A stretch of DNA of 64,000 bases from Stenopsyche tienmushanensis (taxonomy: Eukaryota; Arthropoda; Insecta; Trichoptera; Stenopsychidae). The DNA lies in NCBI GenBank assembly GCA_008973525.1, contig WACJ01000127.1, forward strand, positions 248,001-312,000. Reading direction: 5' to 3'. The position numbers were made by a program, and so were the translations under genes. Below, one piece after another: positions 35,825-49,200 of this stretch (position 1 is the stretch's first letter; the number at the start of each line of letters is the position of its first letter). The notes beneath the pieces are model-generated. The model ran no database searches, was not told the DNA's origin, and saw only the letters and a program-made list of their open reading frames with translations.

Positions 35825-38800
35825 CGGGGAAAGCCTCATAAATCCTAACCCCGTATCGACGACCGCGAAAATGTGTGCGGTCATAACCAGTTTTAAAAGT
35901 GTATTATTCAACAAAAATGTGTCAACTGCAGATACATTTACGTCCGCGTGGTCATTGCGGCTTGCGGATGAAGCTTTTATTCGAAATTTATGAAAATTCC
36001 TTTGACGCTATAAAAATGGGGTGAATATCATTCGGGGTTGATGAGCCGTAAGCGATCCCAAGAGGGTACGATTGAGCAATTATGTTTCGTTTGGAAGTTG
36101 TGGAATTTTGATTCATACTGTTTGGAATCTTATTAGTCCGAAGGCAGATGGCACAATCAAAAGCAATTTGTGTTTGATGAAAACCTATGACAATGTCCTA
36201 CTTCATGAACTTACCCTCGACCTTTATTGCAATATCGGTCCTTTGGCCCTTTACTACCCTCAGACCGTACTTTAATAATTTTGGAGCTTATAGCTAGTAA
36301 TTGTACTCTCCCATCCTATAATGTTCATATTAAGGAAACATTTTATTTTTGAAAATAAATTTTCTCTATTGTATTCATAAATTTCTAATAATTCAGATTT
36401 TTTTCTATGATAATTTTGTGGCACTATAAGAAAATATATATTTTTAACATTGCCTTTATATTATAATCATTTTGGTTTCAGATGATATTGTAAGATTTAA
36501 AAAAAAAAATATTGGATCCCAAACGATTATGTGATTATGAGTATTTTTGTAGCGAAATCTAGTTTATTGCATTTGGGTTTATTGCATTCAGGTTGGTCTT
36601 CAATCTGTCGCTTTCTACATATCTATCTACCTGTGGGTTCATTTGCTATCAGATTGGAGAGACGCCCAAAGGCAAAATATATCAGGTCCGGTGAAGATAA
36701 AACATATGGTTAGTCTGTCACTATGATATGGATCATTTTCAGCTCTTTAGATAGAGAGTCGTCGTGAGACAGGACCCTATATAATGAAATTTTAACTGTT
36801 AAGAATATAAATATCATCGCGTTGTTTGGTGAAGATAATTATTTTCAGGGCATTAGGTTAAAAAATTGGCACATTTAATATGTTACTAATGTGCTTGTAT
36901 ATAGTTCATACGCAAAATATGTCTACTCCAAAAAAATAAGCAAAAGAGCTCTACATCTGTGACAGGACTAGACGATGGTTATTTTAGTGCATTATTTATC
37001 CTTAGAATCGGAGTTCTTCAGCCATTTACTTTTTAGTTCATTAGATCCACCCTGAGGGTTGGTAAATTCTTCCCGCCCCGTGCTCGAGCGAACCTGTCGT
37101 GACCCAAATTTAAGAAGCCACTCTAATATTTCCTTTTACGTTTTGGGGCAAAAATAAGAAGGTGACACGATCAGTTTACATCCTGCAATTTGTGTCCGGG
37201 GAAATTTTGAAATCAAAAGTAATGTTTTCCTGCTGTTATACGAGAATAAACTGGTCCAAAATTTTGTTACGGTAAATGTTAAATTATTCCCTTATAAAAT
37301 TCAGTATTGATAAGCATTCCTATGGCAAGATTTGTTAAAGTGTTAATCAATCATTGTTAATCTTCAAATAAATTTAGTGTAAAGTCGATCGTTTAAATAA
37401 TTGTCAAAGCTTTGAAATGTATGAATATCAGTAGATGATACTTTATGTAAATTTCCTAAAGCAATTTTTTTGATATCTAGTCTAGATGCTTGGTGTTGAC
37501 TCAAAAAATATAAACTGTCGAAAATAAATAAAGTTTTTTGGTACTTACTCAAATAATATTTGGAAGCAAATTTTTACAAACGAGGGATGTTTAAAATTAA
37601 TCGGACATTTCATATGAAAACACTTAATAAATAGCGGATATATTTCCATTACTCCATTTTTATATTCATTGCTATAAAATGGAAGTAAATTGAGACACAT
37701 TTTTATACAATATGTGATATTATAATAGATAGTTCATACAAATATGTTATGCGAAAAACTTTCGCAACTTTTCCCATTTTTCTTCTAAATGAATCATTCT
37801 ACAACCGTAAATTTTTCCCATCCGCTTTGCATCGTACAAATTCGTTTTTTGCCTTACAATAAACTTTTTTTATCGCGATTATGATCATCAGAATCAGATG
37901 CCTCAGTAGCGAAAACTTCCCAGGGAGCGCGAGCTCGCGGGCCCCCCGGATGAAAAAAGTACCCCAAACAATGGCGTCTGAAGAGAAATGAACTTGATGC
38001 TAATGAAGATAAATGATGAATAATGCATAAAACCTAGTGTACTAGAACTTGAAACGCGTAAAGTTTTCTGCTCTAGAAAGCTCTGTGTTAATTTTAAATC
38101 GGAGCTCGCGGGGGCGCATTTTTATTCACTCTACAAAGTTGCGCTTTAAAGAGTGCCCAAATAGTTGAACTGTTATATCAACACGTCAAGGCGAGCAACG
38201 GTTAGTTTCAGACGATGAAAACTTTTTTGTTCAGACGAAGAAAAGAGCCTTTTTTAAAAAAAGGAGTCGGAATCAAACAGGGTGAGAGGGAATGAATAAA
38301 ATTGTTCCACGCCGTTTTCTAGCATAATTTTAAGCATTCTCTGCAAACGGACATTGAAATGTCCTCAAATTGAATTTTAATGATTCATGATTATTTCAAA
38401 TTCAGAGAAAATTTATAATTCGCATTGAAAATTACTATTCAAATTATTAATTTAAATATTTGTTATATTCATGTACAAAGATCTAAATTTTTATGATTAA
38501 GAATTTCAATAACATGAATAAAACATTAAAATAAAATATATTTCAATATTTATTATATATCAATAAAGCATTACTAATTTCATAATAATTCATTTTTAAT
38601 AATATTTTACCACTATTCACATATAACCAAGATCAAAAAGAAATATTTCGCTCTTTATATAGGCCGATGGGCATATTTGATTACATTTTTAATGTGATGG
38701 TTTTTTGTTGCTTTTTACATTTGATTACAGTAAGAGATGATTATTTGAATAGGATTTTTTAAGATAGGATTAAATAACATACATATAATAGATCATTCAT

Positions 38801-40951
38801 TCATCATTACAGTCTTTAAAAATTTTATAATTCGATTCTTTCTTGAGATCAGTTGTGAATTTTCATTATCGAAGGATAGGAGTGTTTTTAGATTTAGCCT
38901 TTAAAAATTCTGTAATCTGTGTCTAATTGCCATTTAAATTGCAATATCCTAGTCTAACGGTATCTGGAAGGCAATGTGATGCCGCTAAATGAAAGTTGTC
39001 AATCCCTAGGCAAATCTTTTATGGAAATCGAGCACGTTCAATAACGGATATTGGATCTTAATAAGAAAAAAAAAAGATTTTATTTTGTAAACCATCGACA
39101 TTATAAGTGAACAGTTGATCACTGATATGATCGAATGCAGATTTCTGTTTTACAAATATAATCAATGATCTTTTTCATCGATCTTCAATCGCCAAATCTA
39201 AATTATCTGCATTTTATATGAAATATTATTCCAAAAGTGTTATTGCTTATTAATTATTTTATGTATGTATTATATATTTTGATTAAATGTGCAATCAAAA
39301 TTTTATGGAAGAAAAATATAATTTCCCAAGAAGATGAAGCCTTGTAAATGTACTTAATTTTTGAATTTAAGTATGATTTTCTTCTCCATTTATTATGTAC
39401 AAATTTTAAATTACTTTTGGCTATTAATAAAGCTTTAAATTGAGGAATAAAAATCCATAATAAACAATAATTCTGACCATTATAGAAAAAACATATTTTT
39501 AACCTGTACTCACTTATCGGAGAATATCACATTTTTACCTGAGTTTATCAAATTATTTTACTACTGATCATTATTTTGGTATTTAATGGATAGTTTCGTA
39601 AAATATTTTAACCAATCATGAGCATCTTTCTGTTTCTTTTATCGTCTTTTAGGTGTTTGTGTGTATCAAGAAGATATGATGTTTTGAAACAATCGCAATC
39701 AAAGCAATTTCCCCAACTTAATTACACACCATACTCATTCTTGTATATTTTCATAAACACTATTACACAAAAATATTGGAAAAAATAATCCAAGCATAGG
39801 ATTACAAGAGCAATCAAGGCTGTAAGTTATTAAAAGTTAATACGCGATGCGAAAAGAGTTTCTTAATAATAGACAGTATTGTCGGAGATCTCGCAACAAA
39901 AGATTGATTACATAGAAGAAGATCGACAGAGGCTTCGGTTTGAAACTGTTATCTTTGCGGGGCTTCTCAATAACGCTTACCAGATTTTCGGATAAATGAA
40001 ATGGCAGAAGGTTTTCCCAATCATAAAGTTTTAATTAAAGTGTTACATATGAAATTTCGGGGAGGCCTCCCTGTCGGGACGAGCTCACGTTGTTCAGTTA
40101 TTGAAATCATAATGCCGTCTGTTATGTTCCGGGCATAATCCGTCCCTGTCATACGAAATAATTAAAAGTAGACTCTGTCAAATGAATATAAACACATTAC
40201 ACTAATTGAAATATGAATTGTGAAAAGTTTCTGTTTTGTCACTTAGTGGTCCATTATTTCATCAGAGAAAAAATAACCCATTTTCAAGTATAAAAATGGC
40301 ATGAATTAATGCATTGCTAAAAGCGGTAATAGTATCCAACCTTTTAGGATGGTTGTAAATTTTCATTTTCATATGATATACAAATATTTTGATTCGAATG
40401 ACGTCTACGTGTTGGTACATTGAATTAAATCTTAGATTCTTATTATAAAAGTTTCGGATTCAAATTTAGATTGAGAGTTCAAATTTGTAATTCAATACAA
40501 ATTTAAGAGTTCGGAAGGGTTAATAATTCTGAATAATCGCTTAGATCGAAGTTTACCTGTAAATCTTGATCTGTAAAAGATAATTGATGCAATTATTAAT
40601 TTAATCAGATTAGGCTACTTTTGAATAAATTATTTGCAACAGTATTAAAATCATATTTAGAGACGAAGTATTTATTTATTTGGAAGCCAAATCAAGTTTG
40701 AAACATAGGGCATTAAAATGATGCATTTTTTTGTGGTATGAAACAAGCTTACATTATCAATCCAATCCATGATGATCAAAATTTATATCAAAACCAAAAA
40801 TTGACCATGACTAAAGATTTTTTTTTTATAGTACCACTTGACCTGGCGAATTTTGTACAATCATTTAAACCGGATTATTTAAAATTTTATATTATCCCAT
40901 TTATTAATATACATATACGAGATTTAATAAGTTTATATGGAAATGTGGAAT

Positions 40952-41872
40952 CCATGACTGGAAACATTTTTAGAAGGCTTCTTTTGGAAGAGCGTTCAGC
41001 TGTTCTTTCGTGGCTATCTCAATGTCAGGAATGGTACCAAAACGTTTTCCTTTTAGCACGGTTTTTATTTTTGGTAAGAGCCAGATAATAGCCTAATCTG
41101 GTGAGTAAGGTGAATGTGGACACACAGGAAGATTTTTCTCAGCCAAAAACTCGTGAATCAGAAGCGACGTGTGACACAGAGCATTGTCGTGATGAAGAAA
41201 GAAGCCATTAGCCTATTTTTCTGGTCTCTTTCTTCATATTTCGTTTTGCAAACTTTGCCTTTGTAAAATTTGGACAAAAAAAAATTACAATTGTTTCCCT
41301 TAGAACGAACTCAGATTGCACTATGCCCTCATTATCGAAAAAAAAAACAATGAGCATGATCTTGATGTTCGACTTTGACTGACGTGCCTTTTTAGGGCGA
41401 GGGGAGTTTCGAGGGTTTTCCATTGGGAACTCTACATTTTCGTCTCAGGGTCATAGCTATAGACCACACTTTTATCTCCAGTTACAATTTTGGCCAAATT
41501 TAGACCTGCTTGAAGACGATCCTTCAATTTCGTGCAAACTGAAACATGATTTTCTTTCTGTTCGTCATTCAAAAATCTGGGAATAAATTCATCTGCAAAT
41601 TATCGGTTAAAACACTTTGCACAGACTCGTAAGAGATATTAACTTATTCAGCAAGCTCTCATATAGTTATTCATCGAGGTCGATGGACGTCCCGACCATT
41701 GCTCGTCGTTAACCGATTCATTCCTGTTTTTAAATCGCTCATACCACTTTTAAACAGTCTTCAGAGTTACCACATCATTGCCATACACCAGTTTTAACAT
41801 TTCATGATCTTCTTTGGCACTTTTTTGCAACGTAAAATAAAACTTAATGCCAAAGCGTTGTTCGAAATCCAT
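40952..41872 (-). mobile_element. Mariner-type transposase pseudogene (SETMAR-like family)
   Basis: Minus-strand translation from ATG at 41872 reads MDFEQRFGIKFYFTLQKSAK, then KWYERFKNRNESVNDEQWSG (DNA-binding region), VTGDKSVVYSYDPETK (first catalytic Asp), SPRPKKARQSKSNIK and IMLIVFFFDNEGIV, HHDNALCHTSLLIHEFLAEK (second Asp), SPYSPD and LKGKRFGTIPDI. It spans nearly the whole family length of about 345 residues. It is dead: there is a stop after KTV, another after SPYSPD, one after KEAF, and at least one frameshift near 41430. The third catalytic Asp position (after SPYSPD, usually APCD) is Trp. The terminal repeats were not located. Confidence 0.9.
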
Positions 41873-44522
41873 GATGCGCGACAGACGCGATAAACACGAC
41901 CTCACTCTAGCGGCTATGGAGACTGACCTACTAGTCATAATGCGTACAAACGATCGGACATATGACATGAAATGGATGTAGCATCATCAATTACGGTTCT
42001 AAAAATTCTTTCACCGTATTTTTTTAAATTGAAAAAATGATCAGCAATGATCTCTAAATATTAATAAAGTCGAAAATATTAATACAAAAGTCCTTTTGCT
42101 TATTGAACAAAACAAGCATCCGGACAGTAGGAGGTTGTCGGTTTCAGTTCATATAAAGTATCGAAATTGATGCTAATTTCTATTATAAATTTCAAATTAA
42201 ATATGTGGGTATCGACGATAGATATGGTTTTTTCATATATTTGTAATATTTACGATTCGGTTCGCTTGTCTCGTACAATTGAGGTCGCCTTTGAATAATA
42301 TAGTCAAGTCTATATACGAACGGATATTTGCGGGAAGTCTCAATATATATATTTTTTAAATATTAAATGTAAAAAGTATGTGTTACCATTAGAAGAGTAC
42401 CTTTTCGAGTCAAATCTCCCGCCATGTGCAAAAACTTCCGCATTTCCCATACATTAGCAGAACATGTTAGAGGGAGGAACAAGCCGTTAGCTGCTTGTCA
42501 TACGACAATAGGAGCCTCTCGAAGTACAGATACCTCATGTGGTATTTCAGGTCTTGTGGAGTTTTATTATAGACTGTTACGTGAAAGCCTCCCTGTTACA
42601 CACGAGGGATAGTCGAAAATGTAGAGCCTCCTGGGGGAATGCAACCGCCCTGCGAGAGGGGCGATAAGAAAAAGGCTCCACCGGAAGACAACGGATCGAG
42701 GATATCCGTTCGACATGAAATGGTTTTTATAAACGCGATCAGAATAAGAAATTGCGAAATTTTGAATTATCGAAGCAAATGTTTGCTCGATTTAACGCAT
42801 CAAATGTACGCGAGTGATAAAAAGGCGATTTAGTGTCGGGATTGTGCTCTCGATGTCAATTTGCATAAAAGTATAAACAATTTGACATTTTTACGGCCGT
42901 TCCATGAAAGTGATGACGGATGCATTCTATATGGACGTAAATATTTTCAATTGCAACGCTAAATCGCATTAAAACATACATAAAATTCGAAACTGCATTG
43001 CAGCATCACGACGTTGAGGAACATAAAATGAAAAATTTACATCGCTGTCAAATGCCGGTTGCATTCGAGCAATTTGGATGATATCAAGAGTGGCAGGCTA
43101 ATGTAAATTTGATGCGAATTTAAGTAAACGAGTTTTTCTGATTGGAAAAAATCGCTTTTGTATGCCTTTGAAGCAAATTTATTATTCGATAAAGCTCGCA
43201 AAACGAATTGCTGCCATTAATGGTGGTTGTGAATTGATAACGATGTGTTTTGGTGACTTTGAAGCCGTAATTTTGGTTAGTTGTCAGTAACTGGATACGT
43301 ATACGAATGGACAGTTTCGTCCATCAACATTAATAATTCAGGTGAATTTGGACGAACATGCGGTTTTACCTTGTGACCTAGGATTACAAGTGCCTCAAGG
43401 ATGGCTAATCATGGTTTCGGCTTGAACAGGATATTGCCCACGACTTTGGACCTTTGAAGGATACTCATTTATAAGCTAATCTATTGGACACATGGATTTA
43501 ATTTTCAAAGTACAGGATTGACACAAATTGACACTTCCTCACAACCACAAGGATACTAAAATTATGACCATTTTCACTTTTTAATGAATTCAACACACTA
43601 ATATGTATCAATATTTGAATTAAAAAAAAGTTAAATCAAGCCAATTTATTACTTAAGCCTGAATCCAATCAAACTAGTACAAACGATTCAAATTCCGTGT
43701 AATCTGAAACGAGAGCCCGAATGAAAATATTTTTTCCATTTCGCATCGAGTTTGGAACATTTATGATATCGTAATCGAATTCAAATCAAGCCACTCCGTG
43801 GTATTAAGCAATAAAGTCATATATGGATCGATATTGTATGAAATTTTTAATATAAAATAATGGATTTATTGAAACATTGCTTTATTAAAGTGATGCATAA
43901 GTTTACATTTCCTTATTAATCGATAATAGTTTCATCGTTTTCACTTTTTCATTCATTAAAACTCATTTTTGTGATTGCATTCACGTTTAAATGAGGGCAA
44001 GCATCAATCAGAGGCGAAACAATGGACCTAAAAACCTTCAGGGAGAATTGTTCTTTAATTTATTTTCATTATTCAAAAGAGGTTATTTTGAAATGGAATT
44101 TATTCCCAGAAGAGGTAGATCAAAGCAATTGAAAATACTCTAAAAGCGCTTTTGTATGGAGATGCCAACAATTGAAACAGGACCCTGTGAAATGACTAAA
44201 GATTGAACAATCAAAGGTAGTAAGAAAGGTTATTGCCATGAGGAAGACTTAAGATTTTAGTAACTGGATTTCATATCAACGTTGAGAGCTTTCATATTAG
44301 GTTAAAAAAATCTCAAAAATTATATATAATTTTATGTAATTGATAGGATTCAAAATGGATGATTTATTAAAAGCTAGTAAAATGAGAAGAAACAAAATGT
44401 GTTAGATTATCGCGTGGTGGAAGTGAAACTTCTTAGCTCCAATAAAAGGTTGAAATTATGTATTGTTTTATATCCATTTGTTAATAGAAATTGTGATCTA
44501 AAATATTACGCTTGTGTAATAC

Positions 44523-44608
44523 ATAATAAAATAGGTGTGCTACTAGTCTAGTGGTTGTTTAATGCTGTGTGACATTTAGGCCAATTTGCACGCCTAGTAT
44601 TTTATTAT
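44523..44608. repeat. 86 bp imperfect palindrome
   Basis: ATAATAAAATA-GGTGTGC (44523-44540) pairs with the inverse of 44588-44608 except for a 3 nt insertion and one mismatch. This may be a very small transposon-like element; no target duplication is clear. Confidence 0.55.
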
Positions 44609-44780
44609 ACAAATTATTCGACATTATCATTAATTGAACCTGGTAAAACATGTTTAAAGTGGTATTAACTTTTCTTTTACTATGGTGTATTTACTACACA
44701 GTCGAGTTGTAGTAAATTTGTAATAATGGGAATTTTTACAACATTACTACATTGAATCTCGATATACTATCTATATCGAT

Positions 44781-44846
44781 ATATATAATATTTATATTGG
44801 TACGGGGTTTTAGAATATCATATGGTGTACTAAATACATAGCACCG
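44781..44846 (+). repeat. Dispersed repeat, copy 2 (partner 16651-16722)
   Basis: It shares the ggtacgggg-ttttag and ATATCATATGGTGTAC-t-AAATACATA blocks with 16651-16722, in the same strand and order. Confidence 0.5.
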
Positions 44847-45289
44847 TAAGGGAAAGGTTAATGAAATTGTATTGCATTAATGTACATTTGGGACCAAATT
44901 ACGTCTAAATTTTAAAAAAATCGTTATACTACAATTATTCTATGATAAATAATTTTATTTTAAGCATTTTGTTTATAAAAGCAAACATTTTAATGTTTGA
45001 GGAATTATATTGCGTCATCAAAATTTTAAGATGGGAATGGAAAAGACAAAGTAAAAGTTCAATAATGATGTTTATCGTTACCAAGCTTTCATTTTCGTCC
45101 CCGGAGAATTTAAGCACTCAGCATCATAAATTGGTGCAAAACTAATTTTACTAAGTCATTATTATTATATCACCATGATCATAGTGTAGCTACACACAGT
45201 TCATGGCAGGATATAGGTTTTTTTAATACCCATTCAAGAAAATTGGTCATATTTTTATCATCTGTACCATATATTCATCTTATAGTGTG

Positions 45290-45440
45290 CTCTACATTAA
45301 AGGGGTTATGATGTCTTTCATTCAACATTATTTAGAGGATAGTGAATAACAATTCTAGATAACCATGTCGATTCTATTGAAAAGTACTTCCTAGAATACA
45401 TAGTCCAATCCTTCACTTATTCACAAAAGCTATGTCAGAC
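45290..45440 (-). mobile_element. Tc1-like transposase scrap, copy 2
   Basis: It is recognisably related to 32440-32530: tactTcCtaGaatacAtagtcca here against gactTtCtgGagtacAgagtcca there, same orientation. Minus translation keeps EVLFNRID and SLSSK in positions equal to VLSSKIY and SLFSEE in copy 1. It is heavily decayed. Confidence 0.4.
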
Positions 45441-46037
45441 CAGAGCAAAGATCTACGTGATATTTTATGTGTTTGATAAATACTATTTGTTGTGTTTGGC
45501 AATTACGTAAAAACATTCGAAACCTTTTTAATTCGAATACCACAAGTCTTAATAATTCATCTAAGCGTGCATTATGAGATCTTTTACAATCAATGATGAA
45601 ATTAGATAATATTTGGTTAGATAGGGATTAAATATATAATGTTTTGACACCCGATACCATAAATGTTCGCAGCATCCAATCACTGCAACCACTGCTGTCA
45701 TTCCCATCGACGTTAAATGTACAATGGCTCTAATTACGTTTCCCATAATTAAAACTGACAACAAACCTGTTTTGATACTTAAATTATTTTTAGATTCAAT
45801 CTGGCCGGATTCAGTTGGCAATGCTAAAAATGTTTGAATACCTGAATGACTATTTTTGTTATATATGAGTTCCCAGTGTATTTATATCACGGCATCATTT
45901 TGCATTGAGTGGAGATGGTAATGACTTGATGCACGCCATCTCGAGGAATAACACACGAAGAACGGATAATGAAGAGGGTGGTAAAAATGATATGCCAGCA
46001 TGTAATATGAACTATCATCGTTTACGATCAATATTAC

Positions 46038-46206
46038 CTTTTCTCCGCTATCTGAGGGTAGATAAAAGACGAGAACGGTGAGGAATGAGATCCCCATGCA
46101 CGGAATGATGAGGTTCACAGTGTAGAATAAGGTTTTTCTCCGCATGGTGATGTTGAATGTGATATCCAAATACGGCTCGTCACAGCACGTATAATACTTT
46201 TCGTTC
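46038..46206 (-). CDS. nAChRalpha1: nAChR alpha exon: loop C Cys-Cys pair, pre-TM1 and TM1
   Basis: The exon is 169 nt and encodes Arg39 (split) to Lys95 of the partial protein. It reads [12 protein letters not shown], so it has the vicinal cysteines that define alpha subunits and form the tip of loop C over the agonist. An N-glycosylation sequon NIT follows at residues 57-59, then MRRKT, then TM1 with the conserved Pro in NLIIPCMG. It ends SDSGEK, the intracellular mouth of the pore; Glu94 sits at the ring that sets cation selectivity (family knowledge). The acceptor is gttttgcag/G and the donor AAG/GTAATA, phase 0. The frame stays open past the donor for about 50 codons, so intron retention would give a truncated protein. 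Introns of about 4.7 kb and 19.6 kb flank it. Confidence 0.97.
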
Positions 46207-49200
46207 CTGCAAAACATGAAAAAATAAAATTAAAAACTCATCATGTGGATATTTTGCTGAAAGTGACATAAAGCAATTTAGACGGCACATATTATTGACG
46301 GAGACAGGAGATGAAAGGAAGCTGCGCGTTTTAATCTACGAAGTTGTTTTAATGAGTTCCTATATATTTAAAGGTGACTTACTGTGGCGATGATGGCTTC
46401 GGGACAGAATAATGAGATTCGATTAAATTTTCATAATTAACTTTCATAATGGATGGGATTAGACCGCATACTATCATATTTTTAAGACATCTTGATTAAT
46501 ATGTAGTAATGGCAAAATAACTAGTTTATTGTTATGTTAAGATCGATCAAATCCAATAATATTCTAAAGCGAGCACATAAATAATACAATTAACGCCAAA
46601 TAACTGACTTGAAAAGGGTCAAAATCCAATTTATAAACTCTTGGCTTTAGATTAAATTTGCCACTTTAAAAAGATTCCATAAAATAAAAATGCTCTACTG
46701 AATTCCTTCCCGAGGATGCCTTGATACTATGCAATAGTGATCCCAGTGGGTTCATTCTAAGCTATGTGATTACGTTGCATGTCTCCTGTAACGTCTTGTT
46801 TGTAACCTAATTAGATGAGGTTGGATCTGTTAACTTATTTTTTCTTTTAGAATGGGAGTTCTAAATCTTTGCAGAATGCAGACTGCATCATTTTGCCGTA
46901 TTTTAAAATGTCTTATTTATGAAGACTGTGATTTATATGTATATCTGCATATCTCATATATACGCTGTTGATAATTTAAATTTGATACTTGTAATTTTCA
47001 AGAAATATTTGAATCCTTTCAGCGAAAAGTAATCCAGATTTTGACAGATGTTTCTTTGGTTTTAATTATTTTGGATTTAAATTTCAATTCAAAATTACAT
47101 GTTTAAAACATCGAGAACGAGTTAAAGAACAATTCTCTCCGAATGCATTGCAGGTCCATTGTTTTTGCCTCTAATGAATGTTTGTCCTAATTTAAACATG
47201 AAAAGCATGCAATGGCGAAAATTAAATTTACTAGGCTGCAATGAAAGGTTGAACTGTTCTCAAAATATAATATTAAAGATAAAGAGCTAAGGATAAATTT
47301 ACGTTTTAAACTGATATTTCACATTCCTTCTGAAGGACCATTTTTGATTACTTTGAGATCGTTAACGTTCAACTAAACCTTCGCTAGATTTGAATTTAAT
47401 ATACATATTTGATTTATACGTGAAATGAAAAGACTTCTTCAAAGCATCATTCCGGGATGAGTCAGGAACATAATGTTCAATCATGAGTAATTTTTCTCAT
47501 TATCAATTAATCTATTAAGTAGTTAATGTGGAATAATGTACTAACTACGTTGTTTTATGAATAATACTCGTAATTATATAAATAATATTAGTTCTTGACA
47601 ATATTTTTCAGCTCTTACATTTAATTATATGAATGAAAAGCTGCAATTTCTAGCTGTGGGCGATTAACTGTTTGTGGCTATTTAGAATGGGAGGCAACGA
47701 CATTATTTGTGTAATTATTCCTACAAAGCTGATTATTTCTCATTTTGTTGTTTTGATATTTTAACTAAACAAAACGGTAATCTACTGCGATGATATTGTT
47801 GCCGACATTTATAAAAAAAAATTGAGACCTGTAAATGAATATTATATAACTGTCTTATACTGAAATGATGCTGTAGTAGTATATAATAAATATTATATGT
47901 ACTTAATATTGCAATAATTTGAAAGTTCCCGTGCTACAACATTAGCCATGTCTATCAAAGCCTTAGATACCTTGTATCGAAAGTATACGACGTAATTTAA
48001 CAATAATTAACGTAAGCTACTTGTAGATAGAAAGGCAGCTTTGTATGTGCAATTATTTAGGTTTCGAAAGTTGTTATTAATGTCCGCATCGTTGAAAGCT
48101 TGCCAGACTGTAACTTTCCTGATTTACATTGTATAAACACTGAGTGAAACAAGAATTAGCTTTGTAGAAGTGGATACAAAATGTTGGTCGCTGCCTCCCG
48201 TACTAAAAAAATGATTAATTGATTTTTTTCTTTTAATAGTTTTTTTTATCCCATTAGGTATACCTACCAAATGATATGTATTGTATGGCGTAATTATTGG
48301 CGATTTAATAAAAAATATATTAAATACTTGATATATTTTATGCAGTAGTTTCCCACTACCATTTACATAAACTTAGATTAATATATTATTATTTGAATAT
48401 ACAATTTTAAGTAAGAGAGGATCTATGAGTAAAAATTTAGTATGTCATGTTTCAGATCTAAGAAATCAGGATGAACTTGGATAAAAGGTTCAAAAATTAA
48501 TCCGCCATATCAACATTTAATAAAGCTATTTGTTATTTAACAGTCAGATTAATAAAGCCAATAAAACTTAATAATTCTATTTAAATTGATCTAAATTTAT
48601 TGCATAAACTACAAAATTTAAAGCTGTGAGTCACAAATTTAAATTTGTTTTACAACTATGATTATTGATTATCACGTAGTTTGATTTTACATTTCGAAGC
48701 TTTTAAATTGTTTTCACACAGTTTGCTTTTTGGGCGCATTTCTTGTTTATGCATCATATTAAATTGCAAAGGTTTTCCGACTATATTCGAATGTTTGTTC
48801 TTTGTGGAGTTCCATTCTGAATGTATAAAACAGAATATAAACTTTATTATCTTCAAAAGCTGCCGACAAGATTTAAATTGCTAAATCTTATCGTCAAAAG
48901 CTTTTACCCATTGACTTGGTAATGTGTAGTGAATGTCATTTTAGCTATATGCTTTTCAGCTCAATACGAAATCTAATGTTTCAAGCGCCATGAATGCACT
49001 TCATATTTTACACAACGTATAAAATCACTATGACGGGTCAGTATTAATAAAATAATGTCAGAAGTTATCCAGACGCGATATACTTCAAGCTAAAAGCTTA
49101 TACGATAGTTACGTAGTGGCGGTACTTTGGCATAAAGCCATTGTGTGCCACCAGAACTGTCAGAATATACTACATCTTGAAGGAAATGTTCACTTTCCTA

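Larger units (their letters stand above)
26436..46037 (-). other. 19.6 kb receptor intron between TM1 and TM2 exons
   Basis: It has a GTAATA donor beside 46038 and a ctgtccccag acceptor beside 26435. Recognised content: a hAT-type element 27438-28643 with a nested piggyBac-type element, Tc1 relics near 32300-32530 and 45290-45440, a pogo-like element 33039-33648, a hairpin 35776-35824, a mariner relic 40952-41872, a terminal-repeat hairpin 44523-44608 and a dispersed repeat 44781-44846. I see nothing in 26440-27430, 28660-32290, 33660-35760, 35830-40940 and 41980-44500 except chance frames. GC-richer blocks at 35560-36250, 37900-38330 and 42400-43300 have no coding sense that I recognise. Confidence 0.8.

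Noticed and set aside
40738..41088. A 116-codon plus-strand open frame
   Set aside because: It is the antisense shadow of the mariner pseudogene's C-terminal part plus flank.
26436..46037. Alternative (duplicated) TM2 or TM3 exons in the giant introns
   Set aside because: I looked for a second IIPPTSL- or [12 protein letters not shown] minus-strand frame and saw none; short diverged copies could be missed.
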